Assembly (NCBI GenBank): GCA_028289365.1
Contig: JANQQM010000110.1
Location: forward strand, 1-32,861
Direction: 5' to 3'
From: Salaquimonas sp.
GTDB lineage: Bacteria > Pseudomonadota > Alphaproteobacteria > Rhizobiales > Rhizobiaceae
DNA: 32,861 nucleotides
Below the pieces are notes generated by a model. It did no database searches. It was not told the DNA's origin and saw nothing but the letters and a program-made list of their open reading frames with translations. The translations under genes were made by a program, and so were the position numbers. Of this stretch, positions 1 to 7,992 are shown piece after piece (the first letter of the stretch is position 1; every line of letters begins with the position of its first letter).

Positions 1-2
1 AT

Positions 3-143
3 GCCATCAGAATTACCTTTGACGACCTTCATGAAACCGGGATTTTTACCTGGAGTTTCCTGTTGGATCTCGGTGAGAATCTGGAAGGAAAAATCGCCGC
101 TTATGAGCAGGAACTATCAGAAAGCGGACTTTCAAGGGACTGA
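3..143 (+). CDS. DUF971 (gamma-butyrobetaine hydroxylase N-terminal-like) protein, C-terminal end only
   Basis: An open frame enters from the left edge and stops with TGA at 141-143, giving about 46 residues of a C-terminus. It contains RITFDDLHETGIFTW and ends near LSESGLSRD. This is the pattern I associate with the C-terminal half of DUF971 domain proteins (a phenylalanine/aspartate-rich FDD, then H-x-TGI-[FY]-[TS]-W, and a closing S-R-D). DUF971 is a small domain of unknown biochemical role; some members occur near Fe-S or P-loop (Mrp/ApbC-type) genes. The start and most of the gene lie outside the window. It is convergent with the next gene: the two stop codons are directly adjacent, leaving no room for a separate terminator. 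Confidence 0.72.
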   Translation, partial: AIRITFDDLHETGIFTWSFLLDLGENLEGKIAAYEQELSESGLSRD

Positions 144-794
144 TCATCCAGGCGTTGCGTAATTCGCCCGCCAATCGGAGATGAAAGCCTCATGATTATA
201 GGCCTCTCGGAATTCCTGCCTTTTCGAGACCCAGGAAAACCGAATCGAGTTCTCAACGACTTCAACGTCGTATTTTTTTAGTTCGGGTGCGATTGGAGCC
301 CATCGCACAAGCTCCTTTGGCGAAAGTGAAAATGCGCTGTCATCTTCCGATTTGACGTTCCAGTCGGTCAAAGCCAGGCGATCACCAAATTTCTTCAGGA
401 TTTCCTCTGCATGCTGTTGGAGGACGTCTGCTTCAAATCGATCATACAAAGTTTTGGAAAATGCGTGTTTGGCAATAGCGATAGTCTCATCGCGATCGCC
501 GGTTTTTGCATAAACCTGTGCCGACATCCACACGCCAAGATCCGACATGCAGGCGGCATAAACATGCCATTTGGCGATGTTCAGTGATTCGATAAATATG
601 TCGTCCTGAAAGACTTTGGGGTATTTCATTCCCATTCGGGTCTTGATGTACTCATAGAGCTTCTTCTGACCGACAAAGGCGGCGCGTGTTGCAAGGAAGT
701 CCTGGAATCTATCAACAGAATCAATAGGTTGAACTTTTTTGAAAACGCTAAAACGCTCAAAAAAATCCCGAATTGTCAGTTTCATGGCGCTCAT
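144..794 (-). CDS. Conserved hypothetical protein (216 aa), unknown function
   Basis: A soluble-looking protein of about 216 residues with no signal peptide, no membrane segment and no motif I can tie to an activity. Visible features are a PVDS/PIDS-like stretch near residue 23, an aromatic- and Arg-rich TRAAFVGQKKLYEYIKTRMG segment, and a Trp-rich C-terminus (VRWAPIAPE, RFSWVSKR). From memory, similar uncharacterised proteins sit beside DUF4212/SSS symporters in other alphaproteobacteria, sometimes labelled 'esterase' without good reason. I see no GxSxG-type nucleophile elbow, so I do not adopt that name. Two starts are possible, ATG 794 or ATG 785 three codons later; ribosome-binding signals are weak for both. 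It is divergent from the symporter genes, so the 795-977 gap probably holds promoters for both directions. Confidence 0.7.
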   Translation of the reverse strand: MSAMKLTIRDFFERFSVFKKVQPIDSVDRFQDFLATRAAFVGQKKLYEYIKTRMGMKYPKVFQDDIFIESLNIAKWHVYAACMSDLGVWMSAQVYAKTGDRDETIAIAKHAFSKTLYDRFEADVLQQHAEEILKKFGDRLALTDWNVKSEDDSAFSLSPKELVRWAPIAPELKKYDVEVVENSIRFSWVSKRQEFREAYNHEAFISDWRANYATPG

Positions 795-977
795 CGAAGT
801 TATCCACCATTAGACCATGGTTGCGTATTAATTAGCGCAATTTTGTGCAAATTTTCGCTCCTATGCGGCCTGTCGTTTGGCGGGCATGCTGTTTGCCTGC
901 TTGCTTTAACGGCAGCGAATATCAACCGGATCGGAACTATACAAGATGGTTTCGATCTTATTTTCGGGGAGGAAATT

Positions 978-1238
978 GTGGCTAACAACACATCGGACTC
1001 CAGGGAACAACATTGGGTGAAGACCAGAAGCCTTACCATCGTGGTATTGATTCTATGGGCGCTCTTCGGCCTGATAATCCCTTGGAACGCCGGAGCACTA
1101 AACTCAATAAGCTTCATGGGCTTTCCTCTGGGCTACTATATGTGCGTCCAGGGATCTCTGATTGCTTTCGTTGTCCTGATCTGGGTTCAAAATTGGCGGC
1201 AGGATGCCATCGATGACGAATTCGGCGTTGGCGATTAG
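978..1238 (+). CDS. DUF4212 family sodium/substrate symporter small subunit
   Basis: A short protein (86 aa) with two predicted membrane helices: LTIVVLILWALFGLIIPW at about residues 22-39 and YYMCVQGSLIAFVVLIWV at about 55-72. The acidic tail contains DDEFG. This matches the DUF4212 (TIGR03647-type) small subunit that pairs with the VC_2705 subfamily of sodium:solute symporters. The frame is open much further upstream, but the GTG at 978 is preferred: it is preceded by GGGGAGGA at 966-973 and yields the usual family length, whereas the upstream part reads as non-conserved sequence. The gene ends 11 bases before the large subunit, so the two are surely co-transcribed. Probably forms or stabilises the transporter in the inner membrane. 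Confidence 0.88.
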   Translation: MANNTSDSREQHWVKTRSLTIVVLILWALFGLIIPWNAGALNSISFMGFPLGYYMCVQGSLIAFVVLIWVQNWRQDAIDDEFGVGD

Positions 1239-1249
1239 GGAGGTCTGAC

Positions 1250-3076
1250 ATGTCTGTAGATGATAAACCCAAGGGCGGTCGTTTCGTCGACAATCTTGGA
1301 AAAGTCTATGCAATGTACACGCTGGGCTTTCTCGCCTTCTTTGCCCTGATGGCGGTTCTAGAGCAGTTTGGTGCCGGAGCCCGTCTAATCGGGATTTTGT
1401 TCCTGCTGTTCACGATCGCGATCTATGCGATCATCGGTTATCTGTCACGCACGATGGAAGTCGATGCCTATTATGTTGCGGGCCGAGAGGTTCCGGCGCT
1501 GTATAACGGCATGGCTACCGCTGCGGACTGGATGTCCGGTGCCTCGTTCGTGGCGCTTGCAGGCGGTATCTATTTCGGCGGCTATCCGTATCTCGGATTT
1601 GTTGTCGGCTGGACCGGCGGTTACGTGCTCGTCAACTCTTTGATGGCGCCGTATCTGCGCAAGTTCGGATGTTATACGGTACCCGATTTCATCGGGACCC
1701 GTTATGGCGGCAACATGGCTCGGCTTTGCGCGGTTATCGTTCTCGTTGTTGCGTCGTTCACCTATGTGACGGCACAGATCAACGCGACGGGAACCATCGC
1801 ATCGCGTGCGCTTGGAATTCCGTTTGAACTTGGCGTTTGGCTTGGCCTTTTGGGCATCTTCGTATGTTCAATGCTTGGTGGCATGCGCGGTGTGACCTGG
1901 ACCCAGGTGGCTCAGTATATCGTGCTTATCATTGCCTATCTGGTGCCGGTTATCTGGATGTCCAATGCACAGGGCTTCGGGATAATCCCGCATTTCAGCT
2001 ATGGTGATGCGGTCACCCGGATCGGGGAACTGGAGACACAGATCGGTCTAGCACCAGCTGTGGAATCGGTACCCGGCCTACGTACGCTGACAACGCCGCA
2101 TAATGATCCGCAAGGCGGATTGGAAGCCTGGAAGATGGTCACTCTGGCAATTGCGATGATGACCGGTACGGCATCCTTGCCTCACATCCTGATGCGTTAC
2201 TTCACGACGCCATCGGTACGGGCGGCGAGAAAGTCGGTCGGTTGGTCGCTGTTCTTCATCTTCCTCCTGTACTTCACAGCACCGGCACTTGCCACGCTGA
2301 CGAAGCTGCAGTTGCTTGATCCTACATTGCCGACGGCAATTATGGGCAAGGCAATCGAGGATGTGCAGAACCTGGAGTGGATCAAGAACTGGTCTGCTGT
2401 GAATATGGTCGCAATCGTTGATTCAAGCGGTGATGGCATCCTGCAGCTGAACGAGTTCTTCATGAGGCCTGACATCGTTGTTCTGGCAACGCCGGAAATT
2501 GCGGGTCTGCCTTATGTGATCTCCGGACTGGTTGCAGCCGGTGGCCTTGCCGCGGCAATGTCAACCGCTGATGGTCTGCTGTTGGCGATCGCCAATGCGT
2601 TGTCCCACGACCTGTACTACAGCATCATCGATCCTAAGGCCGATACACGGACCCGCCTCATCGTGGCCCGCGTATTGCTCATCGTGATCGGTGCAGCGGC
2701 AGCTGGTGTTGCCACGCTGAAACTGACAGGGATCCTTGGGGCTGTGGCCTGGGCATTCTGCTTTGCCAATTCCGGTCTATTCTTCCCGCTCGTCCTCGGC
2801 GTGTGGTGGAAACGGGCCAATGCGGCAGGTGCAGTTGCCGGTATGATTGTCGGGTTCGCAGTTGGTAGTTGGTATCTCTACATGGTCTATGCCGGTGGCA
2901 TGACACCATGGTTCGGTATCGACCATCTGCGCTTCGGCATCATCGGTATGCCGGCCAGCTTGATTGCCATGATCGTGGTTTCCTTGATGACGCCTGCGCC
3001 AAGCAAGGAAATCCAGGATATGGTCGACGAGACCCGGATTCCATCCGGTGCGACGATCCTTGGCAAAACCCACTAA
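1250..3076 (+). CDS. Sodium:solute symporter (SSS family, VC_2705/ActP-like), large subunit
   Basis: A 608-residue polytopic inner-membrane protein of the sodium:solute symporter family, the group that includes acetate permease ActP. Diagnostic stretches are YYVAGREVPALYNGMATAADWMS near residue 75 (the SSS signature region) and GLAAAMSTADGLLLAIANALSHD near residue 430, typical of TM8-9 with the Na+-site Ser/Thr. About 12-14 hydrophobic segments are visible. Monocarboxylates such as acetate are the likely substrate by family, but the sequence does not prove this. Between two helices, residues 391-402 read DSSGDGILQLNE, a textbook EF-hand calcium loop pattern, in an insert of about 60 residues. 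It follows the DUF4212 subunit by 11 bases, with AGGGAGG just ahead of ATG 1250. A hairpin terminator follows at 3099. Confidence 0.93.
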   Translation: MSVDDKPKGGRFVDNLGKVYAMYTLGFLAFFALMAVLEQFGAGARLIGILFLLFTIAIYAIIGYLSRTMEVDAYYVAGREVPALYNGMATAADWMSGASFVALAGGIYFGGYPYLGFVVGWTGGYVLVNSLMAPYLRKFGCYTVPDFIGTRYGGNMARLCAVIVLVVASFTYVTAQINATGTIASRALGIPFELGVWLGLLGIFVCSMLGGMRGVTWTQVAQYIVLIIAYLVPVIWMSNAQGFGIIPHFSYGDAVTRIGELETQIGLAPAVESVPGLRTLTTPHNDPQGGLEAWKMVTLAIAMMTGTASLPHILMRYFTTPSVRAARKSVGWSLFFIFLLYFTAPALATLTKLQLLDPTLPTAIMGKAIEDVQNLEWIKNWSAVNMVAIVDSSGDGILQLNEFFMRPDIVVLATPEIAGLPYVISGLVAAGGLAAAMSTADGLLLAIANALSHDLYYSIIDPKADTRTRLIVARVLLIVIGAAAAGVATLKLTGILGAVAWAFCFANSGLFFPLVLGVWWKRANAAGAVAGMIVGFAVGSWYLYMVYAGGMTPWFGIDHLRFGIIGMPASLIAMIVVSLMTPAPSKEIQDMVDETRIPSGATILGKTH

Positions 3077-3098
3077 GGATATTAATCCATACAAGATT

Positions 3099-3125
3099 GG
3101 AGGGCGGGACAAGTTCCCGCCCTTC
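3099..3125 (+). terminator. Intrinsic-terminator-like hairpin after the symporter
   Basis: GGGCGGGA at 3102-3109 pairs perfectly with TCCCGCCC at 3115-3122 around a five-base loop; flanking A-T, one G-T wobble and G-C extend the stem to about 11 pairs. The downstream side has no long T run (TTCC TGTATATG), so it is a strong stem but not a textbook terminator. It lies 22 bases past the symporter stop and separates that operon from the next gene. Confidence 0.6.
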
Positions 3126-3197
3126 CTGTATATGCGGTTGATATGATTATTTATCATCTGGTGAAATTACGGCACCGAGTATCTCAATAGGTCGATC

Positions 3198-3563
3198 ATG
3201 CAGGAAACACTGTCCATCTTTCCGATCTGGGTTCTGGTAATCGATTATGTGCTGGGCATGATCATGTGGACCCTGATTGGCCGGGTTGCGATGAACATCT
3301 TCATGCCGGTCGACAGTGACTTCTTTTTCATGCGATTTTTCGTCAAAAGCACGGATCCATTGATCCGTCTGTTCAAACCGATAACGCCGGCATTCATTGC
3401 TGATCCGCTTGTGCCGCTCTACGTCGCCTGGTTCTTTTACATGTTCCGGTTTTATGTCATGCCGTGGCTGCTCGGATATTCGGTGATGGGCATGTTGTCC
3501 TTCCCGCTCGAGAGCGACATTGCTGCGGCCCTGTATGAGTTCACCAAGGGTTTCGGTAACTAG
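3198..3563 (+). CDS. YggT-like small membrane protein
   Basis: A 121-residue inner-membrane protein with hydrophobic segments at about residues 8-34 and 74-110. Between them is a short loop reading VKSTDPLIRLFKPITP. The arrangement helix - [ST]-[DE]-P-L-[IL]-R - P-x-x-P - helix resembles the YggT family (the TEPLLRPIRRLLP motif of that family), whose role is not firmly established though links to osmotic or division-related membrane functions have been proposed. I chose ATG 3198, which follows AGGTCG at 3189-3194. It precedes cobQ by 63 bases on the same strand and may be co-transcribed with it, but nothing in the protein suggests a cobalamin role. The match is by architecture and one loop motif, so the name is provisional. 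Confidence 0.72.
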   Translation: MQETLSIFPIWVLVIDYVLGMIMWTLIGRVAMNIFMPVDSDFFFMRFFVKSTDPLIRLFKPITPAFIADPLVPLYVAWFFYMFRFYVMPWLLGYSVMGMLSFPLESDIAAALYEFTKGFGN

Positions 3564-3626
3564 AACCGAAGCAGTTCCGGCAACCCGTGTCTTGCCGGAT
3601 ATCCAAATTAGTGGTCTGTAAAGCCC

Positions 3627-5120
3627 ATGACACTTTCGATCATGTTTCAGGGGACGGGGTCCGATGTCGGCAAGACGGTGCTGGTCGCCGGGCTGTGCCG
3701 TGCGCTCACAAACCGTGGCATGAAAGTACGTCCCTTCAAACCGCAAAACATGTCGAACAATGCTGCCGTCGCTGATGCCGACAACGAGGTCGGCGAGATT
3801 GGCAGGGCGCAATGGCTGCAGGCACTGGCGTGCCGGGTGCCACCTTCTATCCACATGAATCCTATCCTGTTGAAACCGCAGTCTGAGAACGGAAGCCAGG
3901 TTGTCGTACATGGCAAAGTGCATTCGACCGCCAAGGCACGGGACTATCAGGCACTGAAGCCACAATTGTTGAATGCAGTCATGGTGAGCTACGAGAAGCT
4001 CGCGACCGACAGTGAAGTTGTACTGGTAGAAGGCGCAGGCTCCCCGGCAGAGATAAATTTGCGTGCTGGGGATATCGCAAATATGGGGTTTGCCCAGCGC
4101 GCCGAAGTCCCGGTGATATTGGTGGGCGACATTGACCGCGGTGGTGTGATTGCCTCCATTGTCGGTACGCATACAATATTGCCGGACTATGACAGGGCGC
4201 TGATCAAGTGCTTCTTGATCAACAAGTTTCGCGGTGACGTCAGTCTCTTTGACGAAGGCCTTGCCGAAATAACCCGCTTTACGGGTTGGAAATCCTTGGG
4301 GGTGCTGCCGTTTCTGGACGTGGTTCGCAAACTTCCGCCTGAAGATTCGGTTATCCTGGACAGAATGGTTTCCCAGAACTCCGATTCTGTGGTGCGAATT
4401 GCTGTTCCCGCACTGCCCAGGATTGCGAATTTTGATGATCTGGACCCGCTCATCGCAGAACCGGGTGTTGAGGTTATTTTCGTTAAACCAGGCAGTAAAT
4501 GGCCAACGCCAGCCGAGCTTGTGATCCTTCCTGGATCCAAGGCCACAATATCGGATATGCGATTTCTGGAAGAACAGGGATGGGATATTGCGATCAAGGA
4601 ACATGCGAAGAATGGGGGGCGTGTGATCGGCATTTGCGGCGGCTACCAGATGCTGGGTCACAAAATCAGCGACCCTGCCGGTATCGAGGGTTCGGTCCGC
4701 GAGATCGCCGGGCTGGGCCTGCTCGATATTGAAACCGTGCTTGAAAGCGAGAAGGTTGTCCGGAATTCGATGGCAGTTTCGCTTCCGGACGAAATTCCGC
4801 TCGACGGATATGAAATCCATCTTGGCAGAACCGAAGGTCCGGATTGTGATCGTCCGGTTATATCGCTTAACGGACGAGCGGATGGCGCTTCCAGCCCGGA
4901 TCGACGGGTGTCAGGCTGCTATCTGCACGGCTTATTCGGCTCCGACGAATATCGAAACCTGTTGCTGCGTCAGTTGGGGGCAGAAGACGGATCTGTATCC
5001 TATCGCCTTGAACTGGAAAATGCGCTTGATCAGCTTGGCGAGGCGATTGAACACCATCTTGATGTGGATGAAATGCTCCAAATTGCGAAGATCGGTGCAC
5101 AGAGTCGCGCAAAAGCATGA
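3627..5120 (+). CDS. cobQ: Cobyric acid synthase (adenosylcobyrinic a,c-diamide amidating)
   Basis: CobQ/CbiP amidates the b, d, e and g side chains of adenosylcobyrinic acid a,c-diamide using glutamine and ATP, giving adenosylcobyric acid. The protein has 497 residues, normal for the family. An N-terminal dethiobiotin-synthetase-like ATPase domain opens with MFQGTGSDVGKT (P-loop, residues 9-17). A C-terminal class I glutamine amidotransferase domain carries the nucleophile in GICGGYQMLG (Cys337) and the catalytic His in YLHGLFG near residue 435. ATG 3627 puts the P-loop at the usual distance from the N-terminus. The gene lies upstream of the cobalamin riboswitch, so the visible riboswitch does not control it; its own promoter, if not shared with the YggT-like gene, must lie in 3564-3626. 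Confidence 0.97.
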   Translation: MTLSIMFQGTGSDVGKTVLVAGLCRALTNRGMKVRPFKPQNMSNNAAVADADNEVGEIGRAQWLQALACRVPPSIHMNPILLKPQSENGSQVVVHGKVHSTAKARDYQALKPQLLNAVMVSYEKLATDSEVVLVEGAGSPAEINLRAGDIANMGFAQRAEVPVILVGDIDRGGVIASIVGTHTILPDYDRALIKCFLINKFRGDVSLFDEGLAEITRFTGWKSLGVLPFLDVVRKLPPEDSVILDRMVSQNSDSVVRIAVPALPRIANFDDLDPLIAEPGVEVIFVKPGSKWPTPAELVILPGSKATISDMRFLEEQGWDIAIKEHAKNGGRVIGICGGYQMLGHKISDPAGIEGSVREIAGLGLLDIETVLESEKVVRNSMAVSLPDEIPLDGYEIHLGRTEGPDCDRPVISLNGRADGASSPDRRVSGCYLHGLFGSDEYRNLLLRQLGAEDGSVSYRLELENALDQLGEAIEHHLDVDEMLQIAKIGAQSRAKA

Positions 5121-5176
5121 AATTGCCGTATTTTCGTTGACGCGAATTCCGCTTTACCGCTACACCTGAATTTACA

Positions 5177-5366
5177 TAAGGTTCCCGATCAAGGTCCAAG
5201 ACCTCGGGATTAAAAGGGAACAGGGCGAACTGACCCATACAGGGAGTTTCGAACCTGGCCGACCCCGCGACTGTATTGCGGCGAGGAATGCCTCATGACC
5301 ACTGACAGCATCTGTCGGGAAGGGGGGCATCAACCGATTGAGCCGTGAGCCAGGAGACCTGCCTGA
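5177..5366 (+). promoter_or_regulatory. Cobalamin (AdoCbl) riboswitch
   Basis: The roughly 190-base leader has the conserved elements of the cobalamin riboswitch in order: AAGGTTCCC at 5177-5185, a P3-like arm (GGTC...GACC), AAAAGGGAACAGGG at about 5213-5226, a CCCCGCGACTGT core at about 5263-5274, a CGGGAAGG segment at about 5316-5323, and the B12 box GAGCCAGGAGACCTGCC at 5347-5363. It lies 63 bases ahead of cbtB, on the same strand. Established family behaviour is repression on binding adenosylcobalamin. I see no obvious intrinsic terminator between the B12 box and the cbtB start, which would fit control of translation initiation (or Rho), but this is inference. It likely governs cbtBA and the cob genes behind them. 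Confidence 0.96.
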
Positions 5367-5428
5367 TGTAGCGCAGTGCAACTGAATCTGCATTGCCGGA
5401 TATAAATCAGAGCTACACGGAGGTTGTC

Positions 5429-5608
5429 ATGCTCGCTACAAATCGTTCCGATCTCACGCTGCTGGAGACAGGCAAGCTTGTGCCTACAGCAATTTTTGCT
5501 GCCTTGTTTGGATCCATGCTGCTTTATTTTGTGGCCTTTGCCCATTCCGACATTTTGCACAATGCTGCGCATGACGTGCGTCATGCGATTGTTGCTCCCT
5601 GTCATTGA
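5429..5608 (+). CDS. cbtB: Cobalt transporter subunit CbtB
   Basis: A 59-residue single-helix membrane protein. The helix spans about residues 18-40 and is followed by the hallmark HNAAHDVRHAIVAPCH, a conserved His-rich C-terminus typical of CbtB (TIGR02459-type). With CbtA it is thought to form a cobalt uptake system, usually placed under cobalamin riboswitches, as here. The frame is open upstream to 5393, but ATG 5429 is preceded by a strong ACGGAGG at 5417-5423 and gives the family length. It is the first gene after the riboswitch, and cbtA follows 9 bases later. Confidence 0.95.
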   Translation: MLATNRSDLTLLETGKLVPTAIFAALFGSMLLYFVAFAHSDILHNAAHDVRHAIVAPCH

Positions 5609-5617
5609 GGTAATGCC

Positions 5618-6358
5618 ATGCTTATCAGAGTTTTGCTCGCCGCGATTTTCGCGGGGGTGATTGCCGGCGCTTTTGCCAGTGCTGCGCAATCCTATCGTGT
5701 CATTCCTTTAATTCTTCAAGCTGAGACCTATGAAACCGGCGGTCACTCGCACGGATTCGAAGGTCATTCCCATGGGGATGCCGGTCATGCCCATGGTAGT
5801 GAAGGTGCCGAAGTTGGAGAAGAAGCCGAAGCCTGGGGGCCTGGTGACGGTTTCGAGCGAACCTTTTACTCCGTCATTTCCAATTTGCTGGTTGGTGTCG
5901 CGTTCTCGATGATCCTGACAGCTGGCATCCTGATCGCGCGGCAGAAAATCTCGTTCAAGTCGGGGCTTGTCTGGGGTGTTTGTGGTTTTGTTGTCTTTGT
6001 CCTGGCGCCCAATCTCGGTTTGCCGCCGGAACTCCCCGGCATGGTGGCGGGTGACTTGCAGGCCCGGCAGTGGTGGTGGCTTGCTACCGTCATATGCACT
6101 GCAGGCGGGCTTTGGCTGTTTGCCTTCAAGTCAGGGATCGGATGGATGGTTGCAGGCCTGGTCCTGATCGTGGCACCGCATATCTACGGCGCGCCACAAC
6201 CGGACACGATCGAAAGTGCGGTTCCGGCCAATCTGGCAGCCGAATTTGCAACCGCGACCATGGTCGCTTCCGCCTTGTTCTGGCTGGTACTTGGCGGTTC
6301 GCTTGGGTGGTTGCTTGCGCGCCAAGCGCAACAGCAGTCCGAAACCGAGCAAGCCTGA
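5618..6358 (+). CDS. cbtA: Cobalt transporter subunit CbtA
   Basis: A 246-residue membrane protein with about five to six hydrophobic helices (near residues 5-24, 90-107, 118-135, 148-165, 170-187, 210-232). The first helix is followed by a His-rich loop at about residues 42-64 reading GGHSHG, EGHSHGDAGHAHG, then an acidic stretch. This loop, presumably facing the periplasm, is the likely metal-collecting element. The overall plan matches CbtA (TIGR02458-type). It starts 9 bases after cbtB with TGAGG, overlapping the cbtB stop region, as its ribosome-binding site. The next gene starts one base after its stop. Cobalt as the substrate follows from family and riboswitch context, not from direct evidence. 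Confidence 0.94.
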   Translation: MLIRVLLAAIFAGVIAGAFASAAQSYRVIPLILQAETYETGGHSHGFEGHSHGDAGHAHGSEGAEVGEEAEAWGPGDGFERTFYSVISNLLVGVAFSMILTAGILIARQKISFKSGLVWGVCGFVVFVLAPNLGLPPELPGMVAGDLQARQWWWLATVICTAGGLWLFAFKSGIGWMVAGLVLIVAPHIYGAPQPDTIESAVPANLAAEFATATMVASALFWLVLGGSLGWLLARQAQQQSETEQA

Positions 6359-6359
6359 C

Positions 6360-6881
6360 ATGGGCAAGAAATTGCCGGGCGTCACCCTTGTGCTGGGTGG
6401 TGCCCGGTCCGGTAAAAGCAGATTTGCCGAGAACCTTGTCGAAACGAGTGGGCTGAAGCCGGTTTATGTCGCGACTGCCCAGGCGTTTGATGCGGAGATG
6501 AAAGACCGGATCGAGCGCCACCGCGCGAGACGAGGCAATGATTGGGAAACGGTCGAGGCGCCAATCGACTTGCCGGACGCCCTCAGGGCCTGTTCGAGCG
6601 GAGACAGGGTCGTTTTGGTTGATTGCCTGACCTTGTGGCTGTCGAACCTGATGATGAAAGTGGCGGACCTGGACGCAGAGGGAACGCGGCTAGTTGAGGT
6701 GCTGAGCGACCTGGCCGGGCCGGTGGTGCTGGTCTCAAACGAGGTCGGGATGAGCATCGTGCCCGAGAACAGGATGGCTCGAGAATTTCGGGACCATGCA
6801 GGAGAGCTCAACCAGAATGTCGCCGCCGTCGCCTCTGACGTTTTCCTGATTGCCGCCGGCTTGCCGATGAAACTGAAATGA
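6360..6881 (+). CDS. cobU: Adenosylcobinamide kinase / adenosylcobinamide-phosphate guanylyltransferase
   Basis: This bifunctional enzyme (CobU; CobP in P. denitrificans naming) phosphorylates adenosylcobinamide and then transfers GMP to give adenosylcobinamide-GDP, the activated lower-ligand acceptor. The 173-residue protein has the P-loop LGGARSGKS at residues 12-20, the RIERHRARR segment holding the His that becomes guanylylated (His54), LVDCLTLWLSNL near 90, and VSNEVGMSIVPENRMAREFRD near 120-140, all family hallmarks. The frame is open back to 6216 inside cbtA; ATG 6360 is chosen because it follows the cbtA stop by one base and fits the family length. Translation is probably coupled to cbtA. 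Confidence 0.96.
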   Translation: MGKKLPGVTLVLGGARSGKSRFAENLVETSGLKPVYVATAQAFDAEMKDRIERHRARRGNDWETVEAPIDLPDALRACSSGDRVVLVDCLTLWLSNLMMKVADLDAEGTRLVEVLSDLAGPVVLVSNEVGMSIVPENRMAREFRDHAGELNQNVAAVASDVFLIAAGLPMKLK

Positions 6882-6902
6882 ACCGAATGATCGGAACTCA
6901 AT

Positions 6903-7970
6903 ATGCAAAGTGAAACCAGTTCTAAGATTCCCGCAACGATTGTCACCGGCTTTCTGGGGGCGGGAAAGACAACTTTGATCCGAAATCTTCTGAATTCGGC
7001 AAATGGCCGGAAAATTGCGCTGATCGTCAATGAATTTGGTGATCTGGGCGTTGATGGGGATCTGCTAAAGGGCTGCGGCGTTGAGACCTGCTCGGAAGAA
7101 GATGTCGTCGAGCTTACCAATGGCTGCATTTGTTGCACTGTTGCGGATGATTTCATCCCGACCATGGAAATGCTGATTGGCCGGGATCGGGATATTGATC
7201 ATATCGTTATCGAAACTTCGGGTCTTGCCCTACCGCAACCGCTGGTGAATGCCTTCAACTGGCCGGAGATCCGGGAGCGTGTCACGGTGGATGGGGTCGT
7301 CACTGTGGTGGACAGCGCTGCTGTGGCGGATGGGCGATTTGCGCATGATGAGGACGCGGTCGCCCGCCAAAGAGTGGCCGATGACGCGCTGGACCATGAC
7401 AGTCCGCTTGAGGAGTTGTTCGAGGATCAGCTTGGCTGCGCCGACATGATCATCCTGAACAAATCCGATCTCGTCAGTGATATTGCGATTTCCCGGATCG
7501 AGCAGGATGTTGGCGGTCAGGTCGCAAGGCCGGTGAAGCTGGTTCGTGCAGCCAATGGAAATTTGCCAGTAGAAGTCCTGCTTGGGCTCGAAAGTGCGAC
7601 TGAAAATGAAGTTGCCAATCGAAAGTCGCATCACGAGCTGCATCATGAAAACGGGCATGACCACGACCATGATCATGACGAGTTTGAGAGTTTCGTCGTT
7701 GAAGTTGGCGCGGTTGAAAATCCGACACAGTTCATGGAAGCGCTCAAGGCAATTATCGAGGAACATGACGTCTTGCGTCTGAAAGGCTTTGCGAATGTAA
7801 GCGGCAAGCCAATGCGTTTGTTGATCCAGGCAGTCGGTGGGCGGATCGATCAGTATTACGATCGTGAATGGGAGAGCGAATCGGAACGCAAGACACAATT
7901 GGTCGTCATTGGTTTGGCAGGTCTGGATCGAGGCAGGATTGAATCGCAGTTACTGTCGGCGGCTGCGTGA
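6903..7970 (+). CDS. cobW: CobW, GTP-dependent cobalt chaperone for cobalamin synthesis
   Basis: A G3E-family GTPase of 355 residues. Visible motifs are the P-loop GFLGAGKTT (residues 16-24), the metal-binding GCICC motif (Cys75, Cys77, Cys78), ETSGLALPQP near 104 and the guanine-specificity motif NKSD near 180. A His/Asp-rich loop (HHELHHENGHDHDHDHDE) lies at about residues 240-259, between the GTPase and the C-terminal CobW_C domain. Work on CobW supports a role in loading Co(II) for the CobN chelatase. Its position directly before cobN agrees. The His-rich loop is an added metal-buffering element. It follows cobU by 21 bases. Confidence 0.95.
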   Translation: MQSETSSKIPATIVTGFLGAGKTTLIRNLLNSANGRKIALIVNEFGDLGVDGDLLKGCGVETCSEEDVVELTNGCICCTVADDFIPTMEMLIGRDRDIDHIVIETSGLALPQPLVNAFNWPEIRERVTVDGVVTVVDSAAVADGRFAHDEDAVARQRVADDALDHDSPLEELFEDQLGCADMIILNKSDLVSDIAISRIEQDVGGQVARPVKLVRAANGNLPVEVLLGLESATENEVANRKSHHELHHENGHDHDHDHDEFESFVVEVGAVENPTQFMEALKAIIEEHDVLRLKGFANVSGKPMRLLIQAVGGRIDQYYDREWESESERKTQLVVIGLAGLDRGRIESQLLSAAA

Positions 7971-7992
7971 CTACGGGCGCGGAAATTGAATA

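Noticed and set aside
144-794. Annotation of the first reverse gene as an esterase
   Set aside because: No GxSxG or comparable nucleophile elbow is visible; the name would be unsupported.
729-977. N-terminal extension of the DUF4212 gene from TTG 729
   Set aside because: Extends into the divergent gene and upstream region, has no conserved features, and the GTG at 978 has a clear ribosome-binding site.
3147-4820. A 557-codon open frame on the reverse strand opposite the YggT-like gene and cobQ
   Set aside because: Composition is rich in His, Arg, Gln and Asn without domain motifs, and it mirrors a fully supported cobQ; typical antisense shadow frame.
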